From Actinomycetaceae bacterium (GTDB taxonomy: Bacteria; Actinomycetota; Actinomycetes; Actinomycetales; Actinomycetaceae): a DNA stretch of 64,000 bases. This document shows, in pieces, positions 1 through 8,279 of this stretch. The stretch is taken from the NCBI GenBank assembly GCA_030528145.1, contig JAUMZK010000009.1:1-64000 (forward strand), given 5' to 3'. The stretch's first letter is position 1. Every line of letters begins with the position of its first letter. The notes below the pieces were generated by a model. That model was not told the DNA's origin. It worked only from the letters and a program-made list of their open reading frames with translations, and searched no databases. The position numbers and the translations under genes were made by a program.

Positions 1-55
1 CTTCATATCCGCTTAAAGGCAGCGAAAACACCCGCGAGGGCGCCGCCACAGTAGC
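1..55 (+). repeat. 55-bp repeat at window edge
   Basis: Identical to 2923-2977, in the lipoprotein genes of cassettes A and B. The repeat may extend further left outside the window. It shows that the duplicated unit included at least part of the lipoprotein gene. Confidence 0.85.
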
Positions 56-410
56 GCAAAGTTGGATTGTCGCGACTGACTATTTCATGTTTACGGGAGA
101 CTCTAAGCCCCTAGAGCACCTCACAGATCCGCAATATCCTGCATATCAGGCGATTCTGAATGGAAAAAATTTGCAAAAACAAGACGGGCGACTGTTCGGA
201 AAGCCCTGTTCTGTGCAGTTTGATACGCAAGAACTAATAGATGGGGATACTTTCGATACCCAGTTTCTTGTCCATCAAAACGAACGAGTTATAGAGCGCG
301 TCAAAGGTAAAGCGGCAAAAATTCCTGCCGTTGATGCTTATATGAAGATTCGCACCAAATATGTGGGTTCGCAATGGAAAGTTGTAGCTGTTGTCGCGGA
401 GGAAAAATGA
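3..410 (+). CDS. Putative lipoprotein, 5' end outside the window (cassette copy A)
   Basis: Open frame entering from the left edge and ending in TGA at 408-410, so only the last 135 residues are visible. It aligns with the C-terminal part of the complete lipoprotein at 2730-3329: both have a SYPLKGSENTREGAATVA stretch, then FTGD(S/T)KPLE, a FGKP segment and a final KIRT-YVGS/YTGS-W block. The first 55 bases are identical to 2923-2977; after that the copies diverge. By its homolog it should be a secreted, lipid-anchored protein of unknown role. It resembles actinobacterial DUF6318-type lipoproteins, but that match is from memory and tentative. Its stop overlaps the next start (ATGA at 407-410), so the two genes are probably translationally coupled. 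Confidence 0.7.
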   Translation, partial: SYPLKGSENTREGAATVAQSWIVATDYFMFTGDSKPLEHLTDPQYPAYQAILNGKNLQKQDGRLFGKPCSVQFDTQELIDGDTFDTQFLVHQNERVIERVKGKAAKIPAVDAYMKIRTKYVGSQWKVVAVVAEEK

Positions 411-1204
411 TTCAAAAACGGATCCGGATAGGGGGCGGCACGCTGCTATGCGCGACTCTTTTATTTGTCTCCGCGGTGACTTCATATGGTGTCGAGCCAG
501 GATATGGAATTGTCAGGTACGAAAAGGGTGGAAGTGGCGGTATCGTGATATCGCGCAACGAAGGAACAGGAGGATCGGTGAGTTCTCCTCGTCCACGTGC
601 GGGTTTTGTTCCCACAGTCTCTGCGCGTCCGGTGCGGCCGCGTTCTATTTATGAGAAGTGTAATTTGGTTGATGATTTGAATGGTTGTTATAAGCCTGCG
701 CGTTATGGTAGGGAAAAGGCTGATAAGGCGGGTTCGGTTTTGACTTTAGGGATGGTTAAGTCTTGGGCGCAGTCTATCCAGTTGGGGGCGCCGAGAGTGT
801 TTCGGCAGCCTGTTACGAGGCAGGTAATAGCTGGTGAGCCTCCGGTTATTGCTTATACGGACGCGGTTGCAACCCAGACTTTTAACGCGACATTGGGTGG
901 GGTAGCGGTATCTGTGATGGTAAGACCGGTTTTTTATCGGTGGGATTGGTCTGATGGGGATCATGACACTACATTCAGACCGGGGGCTCCGTATCCGAAA
1001 GAAACGATTACGCATGCTTATGATCCGGCGCCGCGTCGGCAGATTGGTTTGACGGTAACCTATGAGCCCTACTTGTCTGTTGGTGGTGGTTCTTACCAGG
1101 TGTTGCCTTTTATGCTGAAAACTACGGGGGTGTCTACGCCCTTTGAAGTAATAAAAGTGGGTATCGTCCTCACCGACGACGCCGAAAAAGCCCAAGGACA
1201 CTAA
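407..1204 (+). CDS. Secreted PKD-like domain protein (cassette copy A)
   Basis: 265 aa, starting at ATG 407 behind GAGG and overlapping the upstream stop. The N-terminus is a signal peptide: basic start (IQKRIR), hydrophobic core around residues 9-25, then SYG. A glycine/serine-rich variable stretch (about residues 30-75) precedes a constant region starting at RPVRPRSIYEKC. Inside the constant region, YRWDWSDGDHDTTF resembles the core of PKD beta-sandwich domains (WDFGDG type), followed by a THAYDP strand and a VGGG segment. It is probably exported to the cell surface or released. The role is unknown. Residues from RPVRPRS to the end are identical to the protein at 3326-4135, while the first 75 residues are clearly different. 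Confidence 0.75.
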   Translation: MIQKRIRIGGGTLLCATLLFVSAVTSYGVEPGYGIVRYEKGGSGGIVISRNEGTGGSVSSPRPRAGFVPTVSARPVRPRSIYEKCNLVDDLNGCYKPARYGREKADKAGSVLTLGMVKSWAQSIQLGAPRVFRQPVTRQVIAGEPPVIAYTDAVATQTFNATLGGVAVSVMVRPVFYRWDWSDGDHDTTFRPGAPYPKETITHAYDPAPRRQIGLTVTYEPYLSVGGGSYQVLPFMLKTTGVSTPFEVIKVGIVLTDDAEKAQGH

Positions 1205-1231
1205 CCACCACAAAACAACATCAACAAACAC
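629..1231 (+). repeat. 603-bp direct repeat, copy A
   Basis: Matches 3560-4162 at an offset of 2931 without any difference that I could find. It covers the constant C-terminal region of the PKD-like gene, its stop codon and 27 bases beyond. Outside these limits the copies diverge at once. Complete identity beside strongly divergent flanks points to recent duplication or gene conversion. Confidence 0.9.
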
Positions 1232-1391
1232 GATCCTTAGTCTTCTGACTTATCACAGTCCTTCCATATCAAAACTGTCCAACCACAAGGGTTTATTCCA
1301 CTTTATTTCGGAGTTCGGGTTGGTATAGCAATGAAAGGTGTGGGTGGCTAATCTTTTTGAGCTTATTTTGTGACCTTGCTTGACATTTTCT

Positions 1392-1412
1392 GCGATCGTG
1401 ATACGCGGCGGG
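1392..1412 (+). repeat. 21-bp direct repeat, left of the Abi-like gene
   Basis: A 21-bp string beginning GCGATCGTGATACG occurs here and again at 2545-2565, on either side of the Abi-like gene. The bases just outside differ. It may be a junction of the rearrangement or insertion that placed this gene between the two cassettes. Confidence 0.7.
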
Positions 1413-1456
1413 GTCAGCTGGGTCTATGGCTCGTAAGCCTAGCATCAAGAAGTATC

Positions 1457-2170
1457 CTACCTGCTCTCTTGCGGGCGTGAAGAAAAACGGAGTGTCTCGT
1501 TGACTATGCTGGTGGTCTGAATGTGGTCAGCAAGCTCGGGCAACAATAGTTGGGCAAGCGTAACAATAGCGTGCTGCGCTTTGAGTAGTTCGTTGCGTCT
1601 TGCAGAGGTAAACAGCGGCTCGTGGTGAGAGGCGCGGTTGCGGACTTGGTTGATGAGCGTGAGCCTACATTCCACCTGTTTACGGTCAGTGCCTTTAGGG
1701 AAGGCGCGGTTGAGATAGGGCACCCACAACGTTTTCTCGTGCGCGGTATCGGTGAGGTGACGCCAAAACCCAAATGGAAGTTCCGCGATTACTTGACCGG
1801 GCGTGGGGTGCTGACTACGGATACGACGTTTCGCATCATCGATGCTCGCCCGATTCCGCGTGTTAAGGTCAATCGTTTTGCCTCTGCGGGTGCGCAGCAG
1901 AGGTCTTACTACCGGCGAGTGAGGATCAAATAGCCAATGTGTGTTGCTGGTGAACGAAGAAGCAATAGTGCGATCGTAGATATTGCGAACGGCAACCTCA
2001 ATATGAGCGATATCGTGCATGATGGCACTTGCCAACTGTAGATTCCACTCATACAGCTTGAGCGCTTTCGTGGCGTCTGAGCCGCAGGCATGCAGGTAAC
2101 GTTCCCAGCGTGGCGTCGATAGCCATGATGCTATCCAATCGCGTTCAGACACTAGGTGCGCTCGATTCAA
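1457..2170 (-). CDS. Abi-like protein, candidate HEPN ribonuclease
   Basis: 237 aa, on the strand opposite its neighbours, probably starting at TTG 2170. The N-terminal pattern (residues about 10-60, RWERYLHACG then YEWNLQLASAIMHDIAHIEVAVRN) and a C-terminal RNRASHHEPLF near residue 180 are typical of the Abi_2 (AbiD/AbiF-like) family. Arg followed by His four to six residues later is the HEPN active-site signature, known in toxins and phage-abortive RNases. The likely role is RNA cleavage in phage defence or as a toxin; this is inferred from the family, not shown. No antitoxin gene is evident alongside. The gene sits between two copies of a lipoprotein/PKD cassette and is bracketed by a 21-bp direct repeat, consistent with acquisition. 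Confidence 0.75.
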   Translation of the reverse strand: MNRAHLVSERDWIASWLSTPRWERYLHACGSDATKALKLYEWNLQLASAIMHDIAHIEVAVRNIYDRTIASSFTSNTHWLFDPHSPVVRPLLRTRRGKTIDLNTRNRASIDDAKRRIRSQHPTPGQVIAELPFGFWRHLTDTAHEKTLWVPYLNRAFPKGTDRKQVECRLTLINQVRNRASHHEPLFTSARRNELLKAQHAIVTLAQLLLPELADHIQTTSIVNETLRFSSRPQESR

Positions 2171-2729
2171 CCTCGTTTGGGAATGTCAATGCCCCGGCGA
2201 GAATACCTGTCCGGAGTTCTCCGTCAGATAGCGCTCCACCGGGGCTTCACATATGAGCCTAACACAGTAAAACCGTCCCCCGCGACCATCGTAGGTCGAC
2301 CTGTCGGACTATCGTCGCCAGAAGGCAAAGACGGTAGTTGTGAACCCTTTCTGGTGCAAAAAGAAATTCAGTCCGTCTGCAACTAAAGTAGGGTTAAGTA
2401 ACTTTTTGGGGATAATCGGCATATTTGTGTGTCTTTGGAATGAACCCTGTTTGTTTGTTGGCGGAAGTTGAAAATTGAGCACTTCGTTGATCATGAGGAG
2501 TGTGATTTGTAGGCAAGGCTGGGCAGAAGTCCGGGTTCGTCCTCGCGATCGTGATACGCGGCGGGTTTTGCTTGGTTTAGGGTTTGTATGCAGGACTCTA
2601 TCAAGCAACAAACCTAAAAACAGGGATCAGACCAAGCGCAGGGGTTGTGGTTGGGGTGTTTGGAAAAGTTGTCCACAGATTTGGTTTTTGCTCTGGTGTT
2701 GGTTGCTTTGGTGCGGTAGTTTAGATCAC
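2171..2729. other. Intergenic region upstream of lipoprotein copy B
   Basis: 559 bases without a convincing gene. It holds the right 21-bp repeat (2545-2565) and one CGTCCTC heptamer at about 2538. TAGTTT seven bases before the lipoprotein ATG could be a -10 element of a leaderless transcript. Otherwise I see no structure. Confidence 0.5.
2545..2565 (+). repeat. 21-bp direct repeat, right of the Abi-like gene
   Basis: Second copy of the 21-bp string at 1392-1412. It lies about 165 bp before the lipoprotein start of cassette B. Confidence 0.7.
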
Positions 2730-3329
2730 ATGCGAAAATTGTGGTTTATAACACCGATTTTGAGTGTCGTCCTCGTGATTAGTATGGGTGGGTGTGCTGG
2801 TAAAGATCCTAACGTGGCGCAACCAAAACCGGGTAAAGCTGTTTCGGTGTCTCAAAAATCCGCTGCTGGGCAGCAAGGTTTAGTTGAGAAAGAAAAACTG
2901 GGTACCTGGCAGGGTGATATTCCTTCATATCCGCTTAAAGGCAGCGAAAACACCCGCGAGGGCGCCGCCACAGTAGCAGCATTTTGGGTCAGCGCCTTAA
3001 ATTACGCGATGTTCACTGGAGACACAAAACCTTTAGAAGCAGCGACGGGACCAGAACAACCTGCTTTCAAAATGGTGAAGCGTCTACAGGAACATTACAA
3101 AGAAAAAGGACGATACTTTGGGAAACCGCTGACATTTTCTTTAGAGCAGCAAGAATTGGTTGACGAAAAGACCTTCGATACCCAATTTCATATTAAAGAG
3201 TCTGCCTACACGCTTGAGCGTGGTGAAAACATTCCTGCCGCTGAAGGAGTTGCAAAAATTCGTACAACCTACACAGGAAGTAAATGGATTGTGGTTAACT
3301 CTAACTCAGAGGAGATGAGCGAGAAATGA
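2730..3329 (+). CDS. Putative lipoprotein (cassette copy B)
   Basis: 199 aa from ATG 2730. An upstream in-frame extension is rejected because a clear lipoprotein signal peptide begins here: MRKLW, a hydrophobic core, and the lipobox MGGC with cleavage before Cys at about residue 22. A Lys/Gln-rich linker follows, then the domain shared with the truncated copy at the window start (YPLKGSENTREG, ALNYAMFTGDTKPLE, YFGKPLTFS, KIRTTYTGSKW). The fold may correspond to DUF6318-like actinobacterial lipoproteins (tentative). It should be anchored on the outer face of the membrane. There is no strong Shine-Dalgarno; a leaderless start is possible. Its stop overlaps the start of the PKD-like gene (ATGA), so they form a two-gene unit. 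Confidence 0.8.
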   Translation: MRKLWFITPILSVVLVISMGGCAGKDPNVAQPKPGKAVSVSQKSAAGQQGLVEKEKLGTWQGDIPSYPLKGSENTREGAATVAAFWVSALNYAMFTGDTKPLEAATGPEQPAFKMVKRLQEHYKEKGRYFGKPLTFSLEQQELVDEKTFDTQFHIKESAYTLERGENIPAAEGVAKIRTTYTGSKWIVVNSNSEEMSEK

Positions 3330-4135
3330 AAAAGTTTAGTACGCAACTTTTTCAAGTACTTCTAGTTGCAGTGTTCTCCTATGGATTTATACCTGAACTG
3401 AGCTTTGCAGGAGGGCCAGACTCGAACGGTATCGAATTTTTGAAAAATGGTCCCGATAGAATCGTTATCCACAAAAGTTACTCAACGGGCGGCAACCTTA
3501 GTGGTGGGAGTGTTGGGCGGGGAGGGGCTTGGTCTGCGGGGACTAATCTTAGTGCTAAGCCGGTGCGGCCGCGTTCTATTTATGAGAAGTGTAATTTGGT
3601 TGATGATTTGAATGGTTGTTATAAGCCTGCGCGTTATGGTAGGGAAAAGGCTGATAAGGCGGGTTCGGTTTTGACTTTAGGGATGGTTAAGTCTTGGGCG
3701 CAGTCTATCCAGTTGGGGGCGCCGAGAGTGTTTCGGCAGCCTGTTACGAGGCAGGTAATAGCTGGTGAGCCTCCGGTTATTGCTTATACGGACGCGGTTG
3801 CAACCCAGACTTTTAACGCGACATTGGGTGGGGTAGCGGTATCTGTGATGGTAAGACCGGTTTTTTATCGGTGGGATTGGTCTGATGGGGATCATGACAC
3901 TACATTCAGACCGGGGGCTCCGTATCCGAAAGAAACGATTACGCATGCTTATGATCCGGCGCCGCGTCGGCAGATTGGTTTGACGGTAACCTATGAGCCC
4001 TACTTGTCTGTTGGTGGTGGTTCTTACCAGGTGTTGCCTTTTATGCTGAAAACTACGGGGGTGTCTACGCCCTTTGAAGTAATAAAAGTGGGTATCGTCC
4101 TCACCGACGACGCCGAAAAAGCCCAAGGACACTAA
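3326..4135 (+). CDS. Secreted PKD-like domain protein (cassette copy B)
   Basis: 269 aa from ATG 3326, overlapping the lipoprotein stop by four bases. A signal peptide (MKKFSTQLFQVLLVAVFSYG, ending near FAGG) precedes a Gly/Ser-rich variable region (about residues 30-75). From there to the end it is identical to copy A, including the WDWSDGD motif of PKD-like folds and the C-terminal TDDAEKAQGH. Secreted; function unknown. The combination of divergent N-terminal segment and base-for-base identical C-terminal segment is unusual for two old paralogs and suggests recent replacement by recombination. Confidence 0.8.
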   Translation: MKKFSTQLFQVLLVAVFSYGFIPELSFAGGPDSNGIEFLKNGPDRIVIHKSYSTGGNLSGGSVGRGGAWSAGTNLSAKPVRPRSIYEKCNLVDDLNGCYKPARYGREKADKAGSVLTLGMVKSWAQSIQLGAPRVFRQPVTRQVIAGEPPVIAYTDAVATQTFNATLGGVAVSVMVRPVFYRWDWSDGDHDTTFRPGAPYPKETITHAYDPAPRRQIGLTVTYEPYLSVGGGSYQVLPFMLKTTGVSTPFEVIKVGIVLTDDAEKAQGH

Positions 4136-4162
4136 CCACCACAAAACAACATCAACAAACAC
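3560..4162 (+). repeat. 603-bp direct repeat, copy B
   Basis: Second copy of 629-1231. Identity stops at 4163, 27 bases after the stop codon. Confidence 0.9.
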
Positions 4163-4434
4163 CGAAAGCGGCAGACAAACTAACGCAAGACACAACCACT
4201 ATCGCGAAAAGCAGCAGTAACCCATACACAACAAAATGAACTACCGCGCGCAGAACCAAAATGCGCATCGTCCTCACCAAACCTGAACCGCCACCCCCGA
4301 CGGCGTCCTAATGGTGCATCTGGTCACGAAACCTCGCGTTTTCGACGGTAGCGCCATGTTTCCCCGCCGATGTCGGTAAGCTTGATGCGGACATCATAAT
4401 GTATTCGCGTACAACGTACTTACATACACAAAAC

Positions 4435-5462
4435 ATGGTAGGAAAAACTAGAGTAACTATTGCCGACATCGCTGCATAAGCAGGAGTATCACGTGCCACC
4501 GTTTCACGCGTACTAACCGGCAACGCCCGAGTCAGCTCCGACAAAGTAAAAGCCGTCCAAGACGCCATAAGACGCACCGAATTCATTGTATCCGCCTCCG
4601 CCAGGCAACTCGCCACAGGCAAAGCCGAATCTCTAGCAGTCGTCCTCACAGAACTCATAGACGAATTCTTTGAAGACCCCACCTACGTTGCTGTCATGAA
4701 AGGTGTCTTCTGCGGCATCAGCAACACCGCCTACGCCCAAACCATGCACCTGGCAACAACTCCCCGAAGAAATCAGAAAAACTGTCGGTCTGTTCCGCCG
4801 CGGCGTAGCCGATGCCGTCATCGACCTATCGCCCTACACCACAGACGCCCTAGTCAGTGAACTACTGCGATTGAACGTACCACTGGTAATGTGCGGTCAA
4901 CCCAACCCCAACACGGCGCGCTGCTGTTGCCTCGCGTACGTCTACTCCGACGACGTTGCTGGAGGACGACTAGCCGGTACACACTTCCAAGAAATAGGTG
5001 CTACCCGCATCGACGCCCTCCTTGGACCCGAAAACAACCCTGCAAACACAGAGCGACTAGCAGGACTCATCGAAATCATCGGAACGCCCAAATATATCGG
5101 ATACGGTGGTTGGGACGAAAAAACAGGATATCTCCTCGTTCAAAAAGCCACCGAAAATGCGTCCATCGACGGCATATTCTGCGGCAATTACCGGATAGTC
5201 CGTGGTGCCATCCGCTACTTGCAACAACAAGGACGCGATGTCCCCGGTGACATTAAAGTGATTGGCTACGACGACCACCCACCCGCAGCTAACTTCGACC
5301 CACCAATAACCACCATCCAACAAGACTTCTGCAAACAAGGCGCAGTAGCAGTTAGACAAGCCATAAAAATGATAAACGGCGAACGCGGCAAAAATCGTGC
5401 TCATACCCAAACTAGTAGTACGCGCCTCCGCCGCCGGGAAAACCCCAGATCCTCCCCCTTAA
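4435..5462 (+). pseudogene. Degenerate LacI-family transcriptional regulator
   Basis: From ATG 4435 the frame reads VTIADIAA, then TAA at 4477-4479, then AGVSRATVSRVLTGNARVSS: the LacI helix-turn-helix interrupted by a nonsense codon where a charged residue is expected. The frame continues through the hinge (RQLATGKAESLAVVL). Near 4757-4765 the homology moves to the next frame (EIRKTVGLFRRGVADAVIDLSP through VIGYDDHPPA), and near 5390-5400 it moves again to give LIPKLVVRASAAGKTP before TAA at 5460. One nonsense and two frameshift lesions make it a pseudogene. The intact protein would have been about 340 aa and controlled a sugar pathway; no sugar operon adjoins it. Confidence 0.85.
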
Positions 5463-5499
5463 GACAGGATAACTATTAATTAGACCCAAAATAGAACGG

Positions 5500-6063
5500 T
5501 CACAAAACCGCCAACACCATGTGTAAAGGATAAGCAAACAACGGCAACAGCAACGCCGCAAACAACAGTTCCTTACCAGCAAAATCTCGGCGCCAACACG
5601 CCAACAACGCTCCGGCAAACAAAGCGGCAAGCAGCCGCAAAACGTGGGTGTAGTCCCACGCCCACTCAAACGCCAACACCGAAAACGCGAAAACACTGAG
5701 CGCCAAAGAAATATTTGCAAATGCGTACTTTCCCGAACTACGTTCGCGGACTTTAGGGTGAAATCCGCCAAACTGGCTACCCCAATCGCTGCCAGGCACA
5801 ATACTTGCTGCCGGCAGTGACGCAAACAGTTGTGGCGAACTATCAGGTTGAGCAAGGGGTCTGCCCGCCGGAAAACCTTCAGCAACGTCACCTGCCAGAC
5901 TGCTATTTGCGCGCTCCATCCCAGTCGAGTCGCCGTGACAGAAACTGTTCTGACTGCCAGCAGCGGCGTCCTCGGAAAAACCAGTTACCGCAGGGGAAAC
6001 ATTAGGGGCACTCACATTCTGTGCCGCGGGTTCACCCTGGAAAGATGGTTGTGACTCAAACAT
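5500..6063 (-). CDS. Small integral membrane protein, Pro/Ala/Ser-rich N-terminus
   Basis: 187 aa starting at ATG 6063. Residues 1-105 are low-complexity and soluble (Ala, Pro, Ser, Gln). The C-terminal 75 residues contain three hydrophobic segments (around SLALSVFAFSVLAF, LRLLAALFAGALLA and LLFAALLLPLFAYPL). The arrangement resembles the adjacent broken membrane gene and, loosely, actinobacterial DUF4190-type proteins with a proline-rich cytoplasmic tail. The function is not recognised. It lies 12 bp downstream of the pseudogene at 6076-6597 and was probably cotranscribed with it. Confidence 0.55.
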   Translation of the reverse strand: MFESQPSFQGEPAAQNVSAPNVSPAVTGFSEDAAAGSQNSFCHGDSTGMERANSSLAGDVAEGFPAGRPLAQPDSSPQLFASLPAASIVPGSDWGSQFGGFHPKVRERSSGKYAFANISLALSVFAFSVLAFEWAWDYTHVLRLLAALFAGALLACWRRDFAGKELLFAALLLPLFAYPLHMVLAVL

Positions 6064-6075
6064 TTTATGAATACC

Positions 6076-6597
6076 TTATTCTTTCCAGGAAAAAGTACTG
6101 TAATACGCCATCAGAGTTACGGTTAACAAAAAGCAGCCCAAATTTAGCAGCAACATATCTTTCGACAATGTTGCGCCACGTTGCCCATACTTGGCGATAA
6201 TAGGAAACGAGCAACCGGATAAAGACAACCCCACCAGTGACAATGTGAACGCTAACTGGTTCATAAACGGGACGTAAGATATGGGAATGCTCAAACAAAA
6301 GAGCACTAAGGAAGCAACCGAAAAAATACTAAACTCGGCATTGTTCACGGGCGTACGAACACGGTAAGCCCCAAGAAATGGTGTCTGCTGCGTGCTGCTG
6401 ATAGTGGGATTTATCATTGCTGGATCGACCCAAGTTTCTCAACCATTTTTACTGCCCGGAACAAGTGCCTGCATTGGCGGGGGAGCAGCGGCGGGAACCA
6501 ACGAACCAGGAATGACGCTAGCTCCCTCAAGTGGTACTTGCAGACTATACTCACCCACTTTGGGGTTAGGGCATGAGGACGGCACACCGTTACTCAT
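6076..6597 (-). pseudogene. DUF4190-like membrane protein interrupted by TGA
   Basis: A reading frame from ATG 6597 encodes a Pro/Ala-rich segment ending VPGSKNG, then TGA at 6441-6439, and continues in the same frame (ETWVDPAMINPTISS...) to a region with three hydrophobic segments (SIFSVASLVLFCLSIPIS, LAFTLSLVGLSLSG, MLLLNLGCFLLTVTLMAYY). The loop AKYGQRGATLSKD between helices 2 and 3 is like the Gln-Arg-Gly loop of DUF4190 proteins. One base change would restore about 172 codons. A shorter protein could still start at ATG 6417 (113 aa), so residual function is possible. Confidence 0.55.
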
Positions 6598-7137
6598 GTA
6601 GACTTCACTTCGTTTTTGGGGACTTTTAAATTTTACGGAAAGTTTTGTGCCCAAAAGAAAAATGCCAAAAATGACCGCGATTCTGTCTGGGTAGAAGAAG
6701 TGGTGGACCGTAATGCGCAGAGCAATTCCTTACGCTATTAAAAGAGAATGGGAACTAACGTGGCACCCAAAAGCACACTCGCCTGACAAATCACCTAAAC
6801 TGGGGGAACAATAAATGGAATCATTAGTATGGCTAGTAAAGCGGGAAACAATGATAGGGCGCAGCTGTCGAACGGTTGGGCGTTCGCGGGGCAGCATCGG
6901 AGACCATGGACAACGTAGAAAACGAACAAGACGCGACCTCTCGGCTGCGTTCCCAAAGTACGCGTCTTGAAAACCAAATACACTGAAAATATCGAAAACG
7001 TTGTAGACACTGTAGACACCAAGAACGCTGCAGAAGCCGAATACTGCGTACCGCCGCACCAAAAAGCACACAATATATACGCCATATACGCCACTATTGC
7101 CGCGAAAGTGCCGCAAGCCGCCCGTTAAGGAGGGAAC
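6598..7137. other. Intergenic region with short broken frames
   Basis: 540 bases without a convincing gene. A short frame from ATG 6905 encodes MDNVENEQDATSRLRSQST and stops near 6981. A second frame, shifted by one, then reads NIENVVDTVDTKNAAEAEY and ends at TAA 7125-7127, just before the ribosome binding site of the next gene. It contains short tandem repeats (GTAGACACY twice, TATACGCCA twice). It may be a decayed small acidic gene. Confidence 0.35.
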
Positions 7138-8256
7138 GTGGAAATAACAGAGCAACTCGCCCTCAACGAAAATTCGTGGGCACCGATAACCCCAGTTGAG
7201 GCGCAGACGGTAGTGGGCGCCCTCGGCGAAGAAAACACGGAAACAGTGCGCATACTCGCGACCTCCCACCGTCCCATGGCAGCCGCCGCCCTGGTGGATT
7301 TGGGTTCGCGCGCCGTCTTCATGAAACGTTACCCAGTAGACATGGTGTCGGTTCGCGAACTACAAGCAAAGCACGCGTTCGTGAATACACTGGCGAAAAC
7401 TTTTCCTGCTGCGAAAATGCTGACGTTTGCTGACGGTGGCACCACTTTCGTTACTGACGGTAACATTTACGAGGTCAGCGAACGCGCCGTAGGGGAGGAC
7501 CGCTACAAAAATGTGCGTTCCTGGCAGCCTCCAAATTCTGTCGAGGACGCCCGCGAACTAGGGCACACTGCCGCAAAGTTGCGCCTGGCAGCAGCAAACA
7601 TCCCAACCTCACACCAGGAACCGACCTCCTTCTCTAGCCCTTTTGAGTTGGCTTTTCGTATTTGTGAGGGCGCAACCGCTGTGCGCGAGTGGGTCCGGCA
7701 GCGCCCCGTCATATCCGCTTATTTGCACCAACGAGGCTTGGACTTTTGGGCAGACCTGCAGAACATGGTGAAATTCAGTGAACAAATTCAGCCACTGCGC
7801 GCCGCAAAACCCCAATGGAGCCACGGTGACCTGCACGTTTCCAATACTTTCTGGGATGGCGGTCACATTTCCACTGTAATTGACTTTGGCTTGGCCACCG
7901 TCAACCCGCCACTGGCAGACCTTGCCATCGCGATAGAGCGCCACAGCATCGACTGGGTCCAAATCAGCGCTGGGCGCAACCCGCGGTCAGGGTGGCCAGA
8001 TGCCGCGAAAGCAATTTTGGAAGGATACTGTAGCCAGTGTCCACTAGGTGATGAGGAGGAAGACGCACTATCCGCCCTCGTCGCCCTGTCGGGAATGGAG
8101 TTCGACCTGATGATGGTCGAATATGCCGCGAAAATACCCGACCCTGCCCTGGCAGACTGGGCTTACAACATCGGTTTCTTGCAACACAACCAGTGGTTTT
8201 GTAGTGATGCTGGCACTGAATACTTGCACTTTTTGCGGGCAACTGTCACCAAGTAA
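7138..8256 (+). CDS. Aminoglycoside-phosphotransferase-fold kinase
   Basis: 372 aa from GTG 7138, with AAGGAGG at 7127-7133 fixing the start. The C-terminal lobe carries the APH/choline-kinase catalytic loop WSHGDLHVSNTFW (His near residue 228, then Asp and Asn) and the metal-binding IDFGLA about 20 residues on. It is a soluble ATP-dependent small-molecule kinase of PF01636 type. The substrate is unknown: the family includes antibiotic, choline, homoserine and sugar kinases, and nothing in the neighbourhood points to resistance. No operon partner is evident; the next gene is convergent. Confidence 0.8.
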   Translation: MEITEQLALNENSWAPITPVEAQTVVGALGEENTETVRILATSHRPMAAAALVDLGSRAVFMKRYPVDMVSVRELQAKHAFVNTLAKTFPAAKMLTFADGGTTFVTDGNIYEVSERAVGEDRYKNVRSWQPPNSVEDARELGHTAAKLRLAAANIPTSHQEPTSFSSPFELAFRICEGATAVREWVRQRPVISAYLHQRGLDFWADLQNMVKFSEQIQPLRAAKPQWSHGDLHVSNTFWDGGHISTVIDFGLATVNPPLADLAIAIERHSIDWVQISAGRNPRSGWPDAAKAILEGYCSQCPLGDEEEDALSALVALSGMEFDLMMVEYAAKIPDPALADWAYNIGFLQHNQWFCSDAGTEYLHFLRATVTK

Positions 8257-8279
8257 GCGAGAACCCCTGCACGGGCTGG

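Noticed and set aside
746..1231. Long open frame on the minus strand opposite the PKD-like gene, repeated at 3677-4195
   Set aside because: It is antisense to the conserved secreted protein gene, with low-complexity basic translation. It appears twice only because the underlying DNA is duplicated.
1622..1933. Plus-strand open frame inside the Abi-like gene
   Set aside because: It lies entirely within a recognised minus-strand gene and matches no known family.
2309..2611. Minus-strand open frame of 100 codons in the intergenic region before lipoprotein copy B
   Set aside because: No ribosome binding site or recognisable domain; it spans the 21-bp repeat and the promoter region.
4401..4430. 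Palindromic GTAC repeats before the lacI pseudogene as a LacI operator
   Set aside because: The short repeats are imperfect and the regulator is inactivated, so no operator can be supported.
7138..8256. Calling the APH-fold kinase an aminoglycoside resistance gene
   Set aside because: Only general family motifs are present, and no resistance context is seen. Many members phosphorylate other small molecules.
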